This document shows, piece by piece, positions 17,267-27,471 of a stretch of DNA of 64,000 bases. Source of the stretch: Robiginitalea sp. SC105 (lineage in GTDB: Bacteria > Bacteroidota > Bacteroidia > Flavobacteriales > Flavobacteriaceae); contig NZ_JACLZF010000002.1 of assembly GCF_014243345.1 (NCBI RefSeq), forward strand, positions 1,116,001 to 1,180,000, in the 5' to 3' direction. Below the pieces are notes generated by a model. It was not told where the DNA came from. It did not search any database and was given only the letters and a program-made list of their open reading frames with translations. A program made the position numbers and the translations under genes. Within the stretch, counting starts at the first letter, position 1. Every line of letters begins with the position of its first letter.

Positions 17267-18003
17267 AAGTTCCTCCATTTCAAGTTAAAGCCTTTGGCCC
17301 GGAGGCAGTCTTGCTGGAGTGGCCCGCGGCCGTGCGGGAAGATATCCTCACCGAAATCCTTGGTTTCAGGGACTACCTGATCGGAGATTGCCTGGAAGGG
17401 ACCACCTGGGAACTCGTCGCCATCTACAACAGCCTGATGCTCTATAAAGGTAAGCCCATCGATATGGAACCGTTCGAAAGGCAGCTCAGGGAATGGTTTG
17501 ATTCCTACCCAGGCCCCGCCACCCTGAGTTTTCAGGAATGGGAATTGCCGGTTTGTTACGAAGGGGAATTTGCCCCGGACCTTGGGGAGGTTGCAGCACG
17601 CCTCGGGACAACCGCCGAAGAGGTGGTCCGCAGGCATTGCGGGACTTCCTACCGGGTCTATGGGATTGGGTTTCTGCCCGGTTTCCTCTACCTGGGTGGC
17701 GTTCCTGAGAACCTGGAAGTACCCAGGAAGGAAACACCGCGCCTCAAGGTAGCCAAAGGGTCGGTAGGGCTGGCATCCCAGCAAACAGGCATCTACCCGC
17801 AGGAATCCCCCGGGGGCTGGAATGTGATCGGGAAGTGCCCGATCCCGCTTTTCGACCCTGTCCGGAAGCCGCCCTGCTTTATTTCCCTGGGTGACAAAGT
17901 CCGTTTCCAGGCTGTGAGCGAAGCGGAATTTAACCTGCACCGGATAGAAGCCGAAGTAGGGGTTTACGATTTTAAAAAGAAATACGGGCATGCTAAAGGT
18001 TAA
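17263..18003 (+). CDS. pxpB: 5-oxoprolinase subunit B (KipI family)
   Basis: 246 residues with the KipI/PxpB pattern: FGPEAVLLEWP near the start, then SLMLYKG (about 62-68), PVCYEGEFAPDL, YGIGFLPGFLYLGG, PRLKVAKGSVGLAS, QQTGIYPQESPGGWNVIG, and FDPVRKPPCF near 200. Translation starts at GTG 17263 inside the pxpA stop (GTGA), and the end overlaps pxpC by 14 nt, so the subunits are coupled. In Bacillus, KipI was first described as an inhibitor of the KinA sensor kinase; the metabolic oxoprolinase role is the general one. Confidence 0.95.
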   Translation: MKVPPFQVKAFGPEAVLLEWPAAVREDILTEILGFRDYLIGDCLEGTTWELVAIYNSLMLYKGKPIDMEPFERQLREWFDSYPGPATLSFQEWELPVCYEGEFAPDLGEVAARLGTTAEEVVRRHCGTSYRVYGIGFLPGFLYLGGVPENLEVPRKETPRLKVAKGSVGLASQQTGIYPQESPGGWNVIGKCPIPLFDPVRKPPCFISLGDKVRFQAVSEAEFNLHRIEAEVGVYDFKKKYGHAKG

Positions 18004-18835
18004 GGAACCGGGGTTTTACACAACGGTGCAGGATAGCGGCCGCAAGGGGTACAGGCACCTTGGCGTACCTGTGGCAGGGGCATGTGACAGGATTGCCGCT
18101 GGCAGGGTCAACTCCCTCCTTGAAAATGACCCGGGAGCCGCCTTGCTGGAAATGACCATGCAGGGACCAGTCCTTGTTTTTACCGAACCCACCTATATCG
18201 CCCTGAGTGGGGCCGATATGGAGGTCACCCTCAACGGCGATGCCCTGGCTATGGAACAGGTACACCGGGTTGCAGCCGGGAGTGAGCTCCGGTGCAGCCG
18301 GACCCTGCATGGGTTCCGTACCTATCTCGGCATCAAAGGAGGGTTCCGCACCGAAGAGGTTTTGGGGAGCCGTTCCTATTATCCCCCGGTCACCAAACAG
18401 CGGAAACTCATCCCGCTTATGGAGCTCCCCTATGAGCCAACCACCGATTTTGAGCCCAAATTGCTGAAGCTCAGTCCATCCGAATTCTGGAAAGAAGAAA
18501 AACTGGAAGCTTATCCAGGTCCGGAATATGACCTCCTGAACCAGAAGCAGCGGGAAATGCTCTATGCCACCCGCTTTACCCTGGGCAAGGAACACGACCG
18601 CATGGCCTGCCAGTTGCAGGAACACCTGCCCGGACACCTGATCCGCATGATTACTTCTGCCACATTGCCGGGGACCGTGCAACTCACCCCTGCGGGGCGG
18701 CTTATCATCTTGCTGCGCGACGGGCAAACCACCGGTGGGTACCCGAGGGTACTGCAGCTTTCGGATCGGGCAGTCAGCGTCCTGGCCCAAAAGCATACGG
18801 CCGACCACGTACGCTTTGTCAGCACGCCTTTTTAG
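17990..18835 (+). CDS. pxpC: 5-oxoprolinase subunit C (KipA family)
   Basis: 281 residues of the biotin-dependent-carboxylase-like KipA/PxpC family: MLKVKEPGFYTTVQDSGRKGYRHLGVP at the start, GACDRIAAGRVNSLL, ENDPGAALLEMTMQGP near 45, RTYLGIKGGF near 100, and DGQTTGGYPRVLQLSD near 240. It completes the PxpABC oxoprolinase. It is shorter than typical members (about 310-335 residues), with the middle region condensed, but both ends are present, so it appears intact. It closes the four-gene operon; I saw no clear intrinsic terminator after it. Confidence 0.93.
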   Translation: MLKVKEPGFYTTVQDSGRKGYRHLGVPVAGACDRIAAGRVNSLLENDPGAALLEMTMQGPVLVFTEPTYIALSGADMEVTLNGDALAMEQVHRVAAGSELRCSRTLHGFRTYLGIKGGFRTEEVLGSRSYYPPVTKQRKLIPLMELPYEPTTDFEPKLLKLSPSEFWKEEKLEAYPGPEYDLLNQKQREMLYATRFTLGKEHDRMACQLQEHLPGHLIRMITSATLPGTVQLTPAGRLIILLRDGQTTGGYPRVLQLSDRAVSVLAQKHTADHVRFVSTPF

Positions 18836-19020
18836 CCCCCATAGCCCGGAAAACGAGGGGATCCGGGGCGATAATTGATCCTTTGCCTGCCTGAAACCCG
18901 GTTTTGAATATGGTAATTTTATCCAATTAACTTACTGAAATACAGGGCCTTCAAACATTTACATCCGAAATGAGCCTGTAGCTGGGAGCTGCCATGGCCC
19001 GCAAGGCTCTGGCAAAGCCA

Positions 19021-19028
19021 TATCTTTG
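19021..19028 (+). promoter_or_regulatory. Candidate -7 element upstream of ilvD
   Basis: TATCTTTG matches the Bacteroidota -7 consensus TAnnTTTG exactly and lies 65 nt before the ilvD start. No TTTG or TTG is found at the 17-21 nt spacing upstream, so the promoter is only half supported. Confidence 0.35.
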
Positions 19029-19093
19029 AATTTGGTAGCAAGCAGTCTGCAGATCCGGCAACGGGCCATTTGCTGAAACCATTTTAGAATTCT

Positions 19094-20770
19094 ATGGAAC
19101 TGAACAAGTACAGTAAAAATGTAACCCAGGACCCTACCCAACCCGCTGCGCAGGCAATGCTTTACGCTATCGGCCTCACGGAGGAGGACCTGGGCAAACC
19201 CCTGATCGGGATCGCCAGTACGGGCTATGAGGGCAACCCCTGCAACATGCACCTGAACACCCTGGCCGAATATGTCAAACGCGGAATCAACGGCTCGGAC
19301 CTGGTGGGCCTGATCTTCAATACCATTGGGGTCAGCGACGGGATTTCCATGGGGACCTACGGCATGCGGTATTCGCTGCCTTCCAGGGATATCATTGCCG
19401 ATTCCATGGAGACCGTGGTACAGGCCATGAACTACGACGGCCTGGTCACCGTCGTGGGCTGCGACAAGAATATGCCCGGGGCCCTGATGGCCATGATCCG
19501 GCTCAACCGCCCATCCATCATGGTCTACGGTGGGACGATTGCCTCCGGGTGCCTGAACAACCGCAAACTCGATGTCGTTTCCGCCTTTGAGGCCTGGGGC
19601 CAGAAAGTAGCCGGGAACATGCAGGAGGAAGAATACAAGCAGGTAATCCAGCACGCCTGTCCGGGGGCCGGGGCATGTGGCGGCATGTATACCGCCAACA
19701 CCATGGCGTCTGCCATCGAGGCCCTGGGGATGGCCCTGCCGTACAATTCTTCCAACCCCGCAGTTGGCGAGGAAAAGGAAGGGGACTGCGTGCAGGCTGG
19801 GAAGGCCCTGCGGACCCTTCTGGAAAAAGATATCAAGCCCCTGGACATCATCAGTAAGAAATCCCTGGAAAATGCCATCCGGCTGGTGGTCCTCATGGGG
19901 GGGTCCACCAACGCAGTACTCCATTTCCTGGCAATAGCCAAGGCAGCGCGCGTTTCGTTCACGCTGGACGATTTCCAGCGCATCAGCGATGAGACCCCGT
20001 TTCTGGCGGACCTGAAGCCCAGCGGGAAATACCTGATGGAAGATGTGCACCGCGTGGGCGGCGTACCGGCCGTGCTCAAGTTCATGCTCGACGCGGGCAT
20101 GCTCCACGGCGACTGCCTCACGGTAACAGGGAAAACACTTGCCGAAAACCTCCGGGACGTGCCGTCACTGGCCGAGGGGCAGGATGTGATCCGTCCGATG
20201 TCCGACCCCATCAAAAAAACAGGCCACCTGCGGATCCTCTATGGAAACCTCGCACCAACCGGTTCGGTCGCCAAGATCACCGGGAAGGAAGGTTTGCAAT
20301 TCCAGGGCCCCGCCAAGGTATTTGAAGACGAATTTGCGGCCAACAGGGGGATTGGTGAAGGGAAGGTCTCCAGGGGGGACGTGGTGGTCATCCGCTACGA
20401 AGGCCCGCAGGGAGGCCCCGGGATGCCTGAAATGCTCAAGCCTACGAGTGCCATCATGGGAGCAGGGCTCGGCAAGGACGTAGCCCTGATAACGGATGGA
20501 CGGTTCTCCGGCGGGACCCACGGTTTTGTGGTGGGGCATGTGACCCCGGAAGCCCAGACGGGCGGGCCCATTGCGCTCCTTCGGGATGGGGACGTGATAA
20601 CCATCGACGCAGAGGCCAATACCCTCTCGGTCGACCTAACCGATGACGAACTGGAATCGCGGCGCAAAGCCTGGAAGGCCCCGGATTTAAAAGTACAGCG
20701 CGGCAGCCTGTATAAATATGCAAAAACCGTATCGTCGGCCTCGGAGGGCTGCGTTACCGATGAAATTTGA
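19094..20770 (+). CDS. ilvD: Dihydroxy-acid dehydratase
   Basis: 558 residues, full length for IlvD. The iron-sulfur ligands are visible in GNPCNMH (about residue 53), [10 protein letters not shown] (about 122) and [16 protein letters not shown] (about 188-203); the C-terminal [20 protein letters not shown] block is also intact. It dehydrates 2,3-dihydroxy-isovalerate and 2,3-dihydroxy-3-methylvalerate, the third common step of valine and isoleucine synthesis. First gene of the ilvD-ilvB-ilvN-ilvC operon; 22 nt separate it from the chosen ilvB start. Confidence 0.97.
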   Translation: MELNKYSKNVTQDPTQPAAQAMLYAIGLTEEDLGKPLIGIASTGYEGNPCNMHLNTLAEYVKRGINGSDLVGLIFNTIGVSDGISMGTYGMRYSLPSRDIIADSMETVVQAMNYDGLVTVVGCDKNMPGALMAMIRLNRPSIMVYGGTIASGCLNNRKLDVVSAFEAWGQKVAGNMQEEEYKQVIQHACPGAGACGGMYTANTMASAIEALGMALPYNSSNPAVGEEKEGDCVQAGKALRTLLEKDIKPLDIISKKSLENAIRLVVLMGGSTNAVLHFLAIAKAARVSFTLDDFQRISDETPFLADLKPSGKYLMEDVHRVGGVPAVLKFMLDAGMLHGDCLTVTGKTLAENLRDVPSLAEGQDVIRPMSDPIKKTGHLRILYGNLAPTGSVAKITGKEGLQFQGPAKVFEDEFAANRGIGEGKVSRGDVVVIRYEGPQGGPGMPEMLKPTSAIMGAGLGKDVALITDGRFSGGTHGFVVGHVTPEAQTGGPIALLRDGDVITIDAEANTLSVDLTDDELESRRKAWKAPDLKVQRGSLYKYAKTVSSASEGCVTDEI

Positions 20771-20792
20771 TGAATTTAACCACCTTGCAGGT

Positions 20793-22526
20793 ATGGAACC
20801 AGTGAAGGAACTACAAAAGAAAAGCGAAAGCAAAAAAGCCATTCGCATCAGCGGTGCGGAAGCGATCATACACTGCCTCCTGGAGGAGGGAGCCAATCTG
20901 ATCTACGGATATCCTGGCGGGGCCATCATGCCGGTATATGACGAGTTGTACAAATTCCAGGACCAGCTCCACCACGTACTGACCCGACATGAGCAGGGCG
21001 CCATCCATGCGGCCCAGGGATATGCACGCGTCAGCGGGAAGGTTGGTGTGGCCATGGCCACTTCGGGACCCGGAGCCACCAACCTGGTGACCGGCCTGGC
21101 AGATGCCCAGATTGACTCTACCCCCCTGGTGTGTATTACCGGCCAGGTGCCTCGCCACCTTCTGGGTTCCGATGCCTTCCAGGAAACGGATATCATCGGG
21201 ATTTCCACGCCTGTTACCAAGTGGAACTACCAGGTCACCAAAGCCTCGGAGATACCGGAAATTATTGCCAAAGCCTTTTATATCGCCAGAAGCGGCAGGC
21301 CCGGCCCGGTACTCGTGGATATTACCAAGAATGCCCAGTTCGACAGCCTTGACTTTACCTATACCCCATGCAAGGGGGTGCGAAGCTATATACCCGTGCC
21401 AAAGGCGGACCCCAAGGCACTGCAGCAGGCAGCGGACCTGATCAACCAGGCCAAAAAACCCTATATCGTCTTCGGGCAGGGGGTTATCCTGGGCGAGGCC
21501 GAAGCGGAATTAAAGGCATTTGTGGAGAAAACAGGGATCCCGGCCGCCTGGACGATACTGGGCCTTTCGGCCATGGATTCCGACCACCCCCTGAACGTTG
21601 GGATGGTTGGGATGCACGGCAACTACGGGCCCAATGTCCTGACCAATGAATGCGACCTGCTCCTGGCCATCGGCATGCGGTTTGACGACCGGGTGACCGG
21701 GAACCTGGATACCTATGCTAAACAGGCCAAAATCATCCATATGGAAATCGACCCGGCCGAAGTGGACAAAAACGTAAAAGTGGATGTGGCCCTCCTGGGC
21801 GACGCCCGGGAAACCTTATCCCGCCTTCTGCCCCTGTGCGAGGAAAACTCCCATGAAAGCTGGCTGGCGGAATTCCGCGCCAAGGACCGGGAGGAATACG
21901 AGGCGGTTATCAAAAATGACCTGCACCCGACCAAGGAAGGCCTGACGATGGGGGAGGTCATCGCCCAGATCAATGAGGCCTCCGGGCATAAAGCGGTGAT
22001 CGTCACGGATGTCGGCCAGCACCAGATGGTGGCTTGCCGCTATTCGAAATTCCGCCAGAGCAAGAGCAGCATAACTTCAGGGGGGCTCGGGACCATGGGG
22101 TTTGCCCTCCCGGCAGCCATCGGGGCCAAGATGGGAGCAATGGACCGGGAAGTCGTGGCCGTCATAGGCGATGGCGGCTACCAGATGACCATTCAGGAGC
22201 TCGGCACGATCTTCCAGACAAAGGCCCCGGTTAAAATTGTCGTCCTCAACAACGACTTCCTGGGGATGGTCCGGCAATGGCAGGAATTGTTCTTCGACAA
22301 GCGCTATGCATCCACCATCATGACCAACCCGGACTTTGTAAAGATCGCAGAGGGGTACCACATCCGGGCGCGGAGAGTTGATAACCGCGCTGAACTGGCA
22401 GGGGCGGTAGCCGAGATGATGGCCAGCGAGGAAGCCTATTTCCTGGAAGTAAAAGTGGAGAAAGAAGACAACGTATTCCCGATGATCCCTTCCGGGGCAT
22501 CTGTATCGGATATCCGGTTAAAATAA
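20793..22526 (+). CDS. ilvB: Acetolactate synthase large subunit
   Basis: A thiamine-diphosphate enzyme that joins two pyruvates, or pyruvate and 2-oxobutyrate. From the ATG at 20793 it has 577 residues; earlier in-frame ATGs at 20718 and 20760 overlap ilvD and add poorly conserved sequence. Visible marks: LIYGYPGGAIMPVYDEL near 40, the catalytic glutamate in TRHEQGAIHAAQGYAR near 70, and the TPP-binding VIGDGGYQM ... VVLNND pair near 465-495. Four nucleotides separate it from the small subunit gene. Confidence 0.96.
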   Translation: MEPVKELQKKSESKKAIRISGAEAIIHCLLEEGANLIYGYPGGAIMPVYDELYKFQDQLHHVLTRHEQGAIHAAQGYARVSGKVGVAMATSGPGATNLVTGLADAQIDSTPLVCITGQVPRHLLGSDAFQETDIIGISTPVTKWNYQVTKASEIPEIIAKAFYIARSGRPGPVLVDITKNAQFDSLDFTYTPCKGVRSYIPVPKADPKALQQAADLINQAKKPYIVFGQGVILGEAEAELKAFVEKTGIPAAWTILGLSAMDSDHPLNVGMVGMHGNYGPNVLTNECDLLLAIGMRFDDRVTGNLDTYAKQAKIIHMEIDPAEVDKNVKVDVALLGDARETLSRLLPLCEENSHESWLAEFRAKDREEYEAVIKNDLHPTKEGLTMGEVIAQINEASGHKAVIVTDVGQHQMVACRYSKFRQSKSSITSGGLGTMGFALPAAIGAKMGAMDREVVAVIGDGGYQMTIQELGTIFQTKAPVKIVVLNNDFLGMVRQWQELFFDKRYASTIMTNPDFVKIAEGYHIRARRVDNRAELAGAVAEMMASEEAYFLEVKVEKEDNVFPMIPSGASVSDIRLK

Positions 22527-22530
22527 TTCA

Positions 22531-23067
22531 ATGCACACTATGGAAAATCAATGGTTCACCATTTCCGTATACTCTGAAAATCACGTAGGCCTGTTGAACA
22601 GGATCTCGGGGATATTTTTAAAGAGACACATCAATATAGAAAGTTTAAATGTTTCAAAATCAGAGATAGAGGGGATTTCAAAATTCACGATTGTTGTAAA
22701 TACGACCGAGAACTGGACCCGGCACATCGTAGCCCAGATCGAGAAGCAGATCGAGGTTATCAAAGCCTTCTACCACACCGATGAGGAAACTATTTACCAG
22801 GAATCTGCCTTGTTTAAAATCGCGTCCCACCTGCTTTTTGACGAGCGGCAGATCCAGAATATCATCAAGGAAAGCCATGCCCAGATCGTTACGGTGAGCC
22901 GGGACTTCTTTGTGCTGGCCAAAACCGGACGGCGGAGTGAAATCGATGAGATGCACGACCAGCTGGAACCTTTCGGGATCATGCAGTTTGTCCGGTCTGG
23001 GCGGATTGCAGTGACCAAGGCGGAAATGCCGATTACGGCACTCCTGGCCGAATTCCAGCAGGCCTGA
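22531..23067 (+). CDS. ilvN: Acetolactate synthase regulatory small subunit
   Basis: 178 residues with an N-terminal ACT domain (WFTISVYSENHVGLLNRISG, residues 6-25, then FLKRHINIESLNVSKSE) and a C-terminal ALS_ss-type domain. The ACT domain normally mediates valine feedback inhibition and activates the large subunit. It directly follows ilvB at 4 nt spacing. A 118-nt gap with no obvious terminator precedes ilvC, so transcription probably continues. Confidence 0.94.
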   Translation: MHTMENQWFTISVYSENHVGLLNRISGIFLKRHINIESLNVSKSEIEGISKFTIVVNTTENWTRHIVAQIEKQIEVIKAFYHTDEETIYQESALFKIASHLLFDERQIQNIIKESHAQIVTVSRDFFVLAKTGRRSEIDEMHDQLEPFGIMQFVRSGRIAVTKAEMPITALLAEFQQA

Positions 23068-23185
23068 GCCAAACAGGGGCCCCATCGGATATTCAGGCAG
23101 GTAAGGAGTACGTTTTCCCAGCCCCCCGGCAGATATAAACGAACACCACTATTTAAAATTCAGTATACCAGAACACAAACCAATC

Positions 23186-24661
23186 ATGACAAATTACTTC
23201 AATACGCTTTCCCTCAGGGAGCAACTGCAACAACTAGGAAAATGCCGGTTTATGGACCCTTCCGAATTCTCGGAAGGAGTATCGGCCCTCAAGGGCAAAA
23301 AAATCGTAATTGTGGGATGCGGCGCCCAGGGCCTCAACCAGGGGTTGAATATGCGCGATTCGGGTCTGGATATTGCCTATGCCCTCCGCGAGGGAGCCAT
23401 CAGGGAAAAACGGGCATCCTACCAGAATGCAACTGAAAACGGTTTTAAGGCGGGGACCTACGAAGAACTCATCCCTTCGGCCGACCTGGTGATCAACCTG
23501 ACACCCGACAAGCAACATACCCATGTGATCGGTGCGGTTATGCCCCACATGAAGAAAGGGGCCACGCTTTCGTATTCCCACGGGTTCAATATCGTTGAAG
23601 AAGGCATGCAGATCCGCAAGGACCTGACGGTGATTATGGTAGCCCCCAAAAGCCCGGGTTCCGAGGTGCGGGAAGAATACAAAAGGGGTTTTGGGGTGCC
23701 GACCCTGATTGCCGTGCACCCGGAAAACGACCCGGAAGGCAAAGGGCTTGCCCTGGCAAAAGCCTACGCGGCGGCCACTGGCGGACATAAGGCCGGCGTG
23801 CTGGAATCCTCCTTTGTGGCAGAGGTCAAATCGGACCTGATGGGAGAGCAGACCATTCTCTGCGGGCTTTTGCAAACCGGTTCCATCCTTTGTTTCGACA
23901 AGATGGTAGCCGGTGGGATCGAACCTGGTTATGCCTCCAAGCTCATCCAGTACGGGTGGGAAACCATTACCGAGGGGCTCAAATACGGCGGGATCACCAA
24001 TATGATGGACCGTCTGTCCAACCCGGCGAAGATCCGGGCATTTGAGCTTTCCGAAGAACTCAAGGACATCATGCGTCCCCTGTTCCGCAAACATATGGAC
24101 GATATCATGAGCGGGCATTTCTCCAAAACGATGATGGAAGACTGGGCCAATGACGATAAAAACCTGCTTACCTGGCGGGCGGCCACCGGGGAGACCAATT
24201 TTGAAAAAACCCCGGCCGGCAGCGACAAGATCAGCGAACAGGAGTACTACGACAACGGTGTCCTGATGGTGGCCATGGTGCGGGCCGGCGTGGAGCTCGC
24301 CTACGAATCCATGACGGAATCCGGTATTATCGGGGAATCTGCCTATTATGAGTCTCTGCATGAAACCCCGCTAATCGCCAACACCATCGCCCGCAAAAAG
24401 CTTTTTGAGATGAACCGTGTGATCTCGGACACAGCGGAGTATGGCTGCTACCTCTTTGACCATGCCTGCAAACCACTGCTGAAGGATTTCATGGCAAAAG
24501 TAAGCACGGACGTCATTGGCAAATCCTATGGTTCGGGCAAGGACAACGGCGTGGACAATGCCCGCCTGATCGCCGTTAACAAAGCCCTGAGGAGCCACCC
24601 GGTAGAGATCGTGGGTGCCCGGCTGCGGGCTTCCATGACCGCCATGAAACCCATTGTTTAA
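23186..24661 (+). CDS. ilvC: Ketol-acid reductoisomerase, class II long form
   Basis: 491 residues, the length of the E. coli-type (class II) enzyme with the duplicated C-terminal knotted domain, rather than the usual 330-residue form. The Rossmann motif is [18 protein letters not shown] near residue 43; the cofactor loop [13 protein letters not shown] near 70 carries the arginines and serine that select NADPH. Metal-binding carboxylates are in [15 protein letters not shown] near 213. It performs alkyl migration and reduction of acetolactate in valine and isoleucine synthesis. The next gene, a GapN-type dehydrogenase, starts 13 nt downstream. Confidence 0.96.
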   Translation: MTNYFNTLSLREQLQQLGKCRFMDPSEFSEGVSALKGKKIVIVGCGAQGLNQGLNMRDSGLDIAYALREGAIREKRASYQNATENGFKAGTYEELIPSADLVINLTPDKQHTHVIGAVMPHMKKGATLSYSHGFNIVEEGMQIRKDLTVIMVAPKSPGSEVREEYKRGFGVPTLIAVHPENDPEGKGLALAKAYAAATGGHKAGVLESSFVAEVKSDLMGEQTILCGLLQTGSILCFDKMVAGGIEPGYASKLIQYGWETITEGLKYGGITNMMDRLSNPAKIRAFELSEELKDIMRPLFRKHMDDIMSGHFSKTMMEDWANDDKNLLTWRAATGETNFEKTPAGSDKISEQEYYDNGVLMVAMVRAGVELAYESMTESGIIGESAYYESLHETPLIANTIARKKLFEMNRVISDTAEYGCYLFDHACKPLLKDFMAKVSTDVIGKSYGSGKDNGVDNARLIAVNKALRSHPVEIVGARLRASMTAMKPIV

Positions 24662-24674
24662 CCTATTGCGACCT

Positions 24675-26261
24675 ATGACCACCCAGCCAATCCCCGAAAA
24701 ATATAAACTAACGGAACCCATTGCCCAAAGGACCTACCTGGTTGGCGGCGAATTGCGCCAGTGGGCTGGGGATGTATCTGAGGTTTATTCCACCATTTCG
24801 GAACCGGGTCCCTACCAGCCCACTTTGTTGGGCAGTATCCCTGATATGGGGGAAACCGAGGCCATGCAGGCCCTGGATGCCGCTATGGGCGCCTATGCCA
24901 AAGGGCAGGGGGCCTGGCCGACGATGAAGGTCCGCGACCGCATCGAATGCATGGAGAAGTTTGTGAAACAGATGGAGGGCAAACGGGAGCGCATCGTGCA
25001 ATTGCTCATGTGGGAAATCGGCAAGTCCCTGCCGGATTCCGAAAAGGAATTTGACCGTACCGTTGAATACATATACGACACGATCGAAGAATACCGGGAA
25101 CTGGACCGGAATTCCGCGAAGTTCGACAAGCACCAGGGGGTTTACGCCCATATCCGGCGGGGGCCACTTGGAGTTGTCCTGTGCCTGGGCCCCTATAACT
25201 ACCCGCTGAATGAAACCTTTGCATTGCTGATCCCCGCCATCATCATGGGGAATACCACCATCTTTAAGCCGGCCAAGCACGGGGTCCTGCTCATCACCCC
25301 CCTGCTGGAGGCCTTTGCAAACAGCTTCCCCAAGGGCGTGGTCAATGTGCTTTTCGGCCGGGGCAGGGCGGTGGCAGCCCCCATTATGAAGACCGGCAAG
25401 GTGGATGTACTGGCCTTGATAGGGAACAGCAAATCCGCCAACGCCTTGCAGGAACAGCACCCGAAGAGCAACCGGCTCCGGCTGGTCCTGGGACTGGAGG
25501 CGAAAAACCCGGCCATCATCCTGCCGGATGCCGATATGGAACTCAGTATACAGGAATGCCTGGCCGGTACCCTGTCCTTTAACGGCCAGCGGTGTACGGC
25601 CCTCAAGGTCGTATATGTGCACGAAGAGGTCCGGGAGGAATTCCTGGGCCGGTTTACGACCGCAGTGGATGCCCTGCCGTTCGGGAACCCTTGGGACCCC
25701 GGGGTACAACTTACCCCGCTTCCGGAACCCGGGAAACCCGAATACATCCGGGAACTGATCGATGACGCCCTGTCCAAAGGCGCAAAGATCCTCAATAAGA
25801 AGGGGGGGCAGCAGACCGAAAATTATATCTGGCCGGCCGTCCTCTTCCCGGTGACGAAGGACATGCGGGTATACCAGGAAGAACAGTTCGGGCCGGTGAT
25901 CCCCGTGCTGGAGTTCCGGGAAATCGAGGAACCCCTGGACGATATGGCCGAAAGCAATTACGGACAGCAGGTGAGCCTCTTTGGCAAGGATGTCTACACC
26001 CTTGCACCCCTGATCGATACGCTGGCCAACCTGGTTTGCCGCGTGAACCTGAACAGTTCCTGCCAGCGGGGCCCGGATGTGTACCCGTTTACGGGACGGA
26101 AGGATTCCGCCCAATCGACCCTCAGCGTTCACGATGCGCTCCGGTCCTTCTCGATCCGCACCTTCGTCGCCTTCAAGGACAACCCCATCAATGTGGAAAC
26201 CGTTGAGCAATTGCTCGATACCAAAGCATCGAATTTCATCAGCACGGATTACATCCTGTGA
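24675..26261 (+). CDS. gapN: NADP-dependent non-phosphorylating glyceraldehyde-3-P dehydrogenase-like
   Basis: 528 residues of the aldehyde dehydrogenase superfamily, closest in style to GapN. Landmarks: [22 protein letters not shown] near 175, the general-base glutamate in [10 protein letters not shown] near 275, and the catalytic cysteine in [13 protein letters not shown] near 312. The ATG at 24675 is preferred over a TTG at 24654 that overlaps ilvC. GapN oxidises glyceraldehyde-3-phosphate directly to 3-phosphoglycerate and makes NADPH; its place 13 nt behind ilvC, an NADPH-consuming enzyme, makes a cofactor-supply role attractive, but this is inference. Another aldehyde substrate cannot be excluded. 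Confidence 0.82.
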   Translation: MTTQPIPEKYKLTEPIAQRTYLVGGELRQWAGDVSEVYSTISEPGPYQPTLLGSIPDMGETEAMQALDAAMGAYAKGQGAWPTMKVRDRIECMEKFVKQMEGKRERIVQLLMWEIGKSLPDSEKEFDRTVEYIYDTIEEYRELDRNSAKFDKHQGVYAHIRRGPLGVVLCLGPYNYPLNETFALLIPAIIMGNTTIFKPAKHGVLLITPLLEAFANSFPKGVVNVLFGRGRAVAAPIMKTGKVDVLALIGNSKSANALQEQHPKSNRLRLVLGLEAKNPAIILPDADMELSIQECLAGTLSFNGQRCTALKVVYVHEEVREEFLGRFTTAVDALPFGNPWDPGVQLTPLPEPGKPEYIRELIDDALSKGAKILNKKGGQQTENYIWPAVLFPVTKDMRVYQEEQFGPVIPVLEFREIEEPLDDMAESNYGQQVSLFGKDVYTLAPLIDTLANLVCRVNLNSSCQRGPDVYPFTGRKDSAQSTLSVHDALRSFSIRTFVAFKDNPINVETVEQLLDTKASNFISTDYIL

Positions 26262-26291
26262 GGGAGGGCTCCCAGGTAAAACACATCGCCA

Positions 26292-27461
26292 ATGCCTGAA
26301 AAAGGAACACACACCCGGGCTTACATTGCCCTGGCCATGGGCGCCTTTGGCATAGCGCTGACCGAATTCGTGATCATGGGGATCCTTCCCAAGGTGGCCG
26401 GTTCCCTTCAGGTGACCATTCCCCAGGCCGGCCACTTCATCGCGGCTTATGCCCTGGGCGTGGTAGTGGGCGCCCCCCTGCTGACCGGGCTTATTTCCCG
26501 CTGGCCTTCCCGTCGCTCCCTGCTGGTACTCATGGGTTGGTTTACCATCTTCAATACGCTCTCGGGGTTTGCAGACGGGTATTGGACCATGCTCGCGGTA
26601 CGGTTCCTCTCCGGCCTGCCCCATGGGGCATTTTTTGGTATTGGCGCCGTGATAGCGGCCCGCCTGGCCCCGGAGGGCAAAGGGGCCCAGGCCATTGCCA
26701 AGATGTTTTCCGGGTTTACCATAGCCAACGTAGTCGGCGTGCCCTTTGGCACTTATATCGGAAATACCATGCACTGGAGTGTTTCCTTTGTCCTGGTGGG
26801 GGCAGTCGGGGCGTTGACCCTTGCCGCCCTGTTTTTCTGGATGCCGGCGGTGCGGGCGGCAACGGAAGGGGAAACCGGGGTATCCCCCTTAAAAAACAGG
26901 AAGTTATGGGCACTGCTGACACTTACGGCTATCGGAACCGGCGGATTTTTTGCGTGGTACAGTTATATCGCCCCCCTGCTGATTGACGTTTCCGGGCATT
27001 CGGAGACCACGGTCAGTTATGCGATGATCCTCGCCGGGATCGGGATGGTAGTCGGGAATTTTATCGGGGCCCGGATGGAGGAACTAATGGGGGCGGTCCG
27101 TGCCATCTGCGTGGGGATGTCCGGCATGTCCCTGATGCTGCTCCTCAATTCCTACCTCGCGGTTTACCCGATCTGGGTACTGGTCATGTGCTTTGTGGTC
27201 GGGCTCGTTACTTTTACGCTGGCCGCACCCATCCAGATAGCGATCATCCAGGCTTCGTTCGGGTCCGAGATGCTGGCTTCTTCCATGAACCAGAGCGCCT
27301 TCAATATCGCCAACGCCATCGGCGCCTATGTAGCCGGCCTGCCGATAGCTTTTGGTTACGGGGTGGTATACGCAGGGAGGGTAGGGGCACTGCTCGCAGC
27401 TCTCGGGGCCCTGATCGCCCTTTGGATCTACCTGTATGCCCGGAGCAGAAAACGCTACTGA
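26292..27461 (+). CDS. MFS transporter, DHA1/AraJ-like
   Basis: 389 residues with about twelve membrane segments. The first segments (IALAMGAFGIALTEFVIMGILP and FIAAYALGVVVGAPLLTGL) and the loop SRWPSRRSLL between helices 2 and 3 match the DHA1 drug/sugar efflux group that includes AraJ and YdhP. It follows gapN by 30 nt and ends 10 nt before the convergent leuA stop. Position in the ilv operon suggests export of an amino acid or a keto acid overflow product, but the sequence does not show the substrate. Confidence 0.82.
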   Translation: MPEKGTHTRAYIALAMGAFGIALTEFVIMGILPKVAGSLQVTIPQAGHFIAAYALGVVVGAPLLTGLISRWPSRRSLLVLMGWFTIFNTLSGFADGYWTMLAVRFLSGLPHGAFFGIGAVIAARLAPEGKGAQAIAKMFSGFTIANVVGVPFGTYIGNTMHWSVSFVLVGAVGALTLAALFFWMPAVRAATEGETGVSPLKNRKLWALLTLTAIGTGGFFAWYSYIAPLLIDVSGHSETTVSYAMILAGIGMVVGNFIGARMEELMGAVRAICVGMSGMSLMLLLNSYLAVYPIWVLVMCFVVGLVTFTLAAPIQIAIIQASFGSEMLASSMNQSAFNIANAIGAYVAGLPIAFGYGVVYAGRVGALLAALGALIALWIYLYARSRKRY

Positions 27462-27471
27462 CCAGCGGAAA

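Noticed and set aside
24708-26774. Open frame of 688 codons on the minus strand
   Set aside because: Runs across the gapN and MFS genes on the opposite strand; rich in Gly/His/Gln with no domain.
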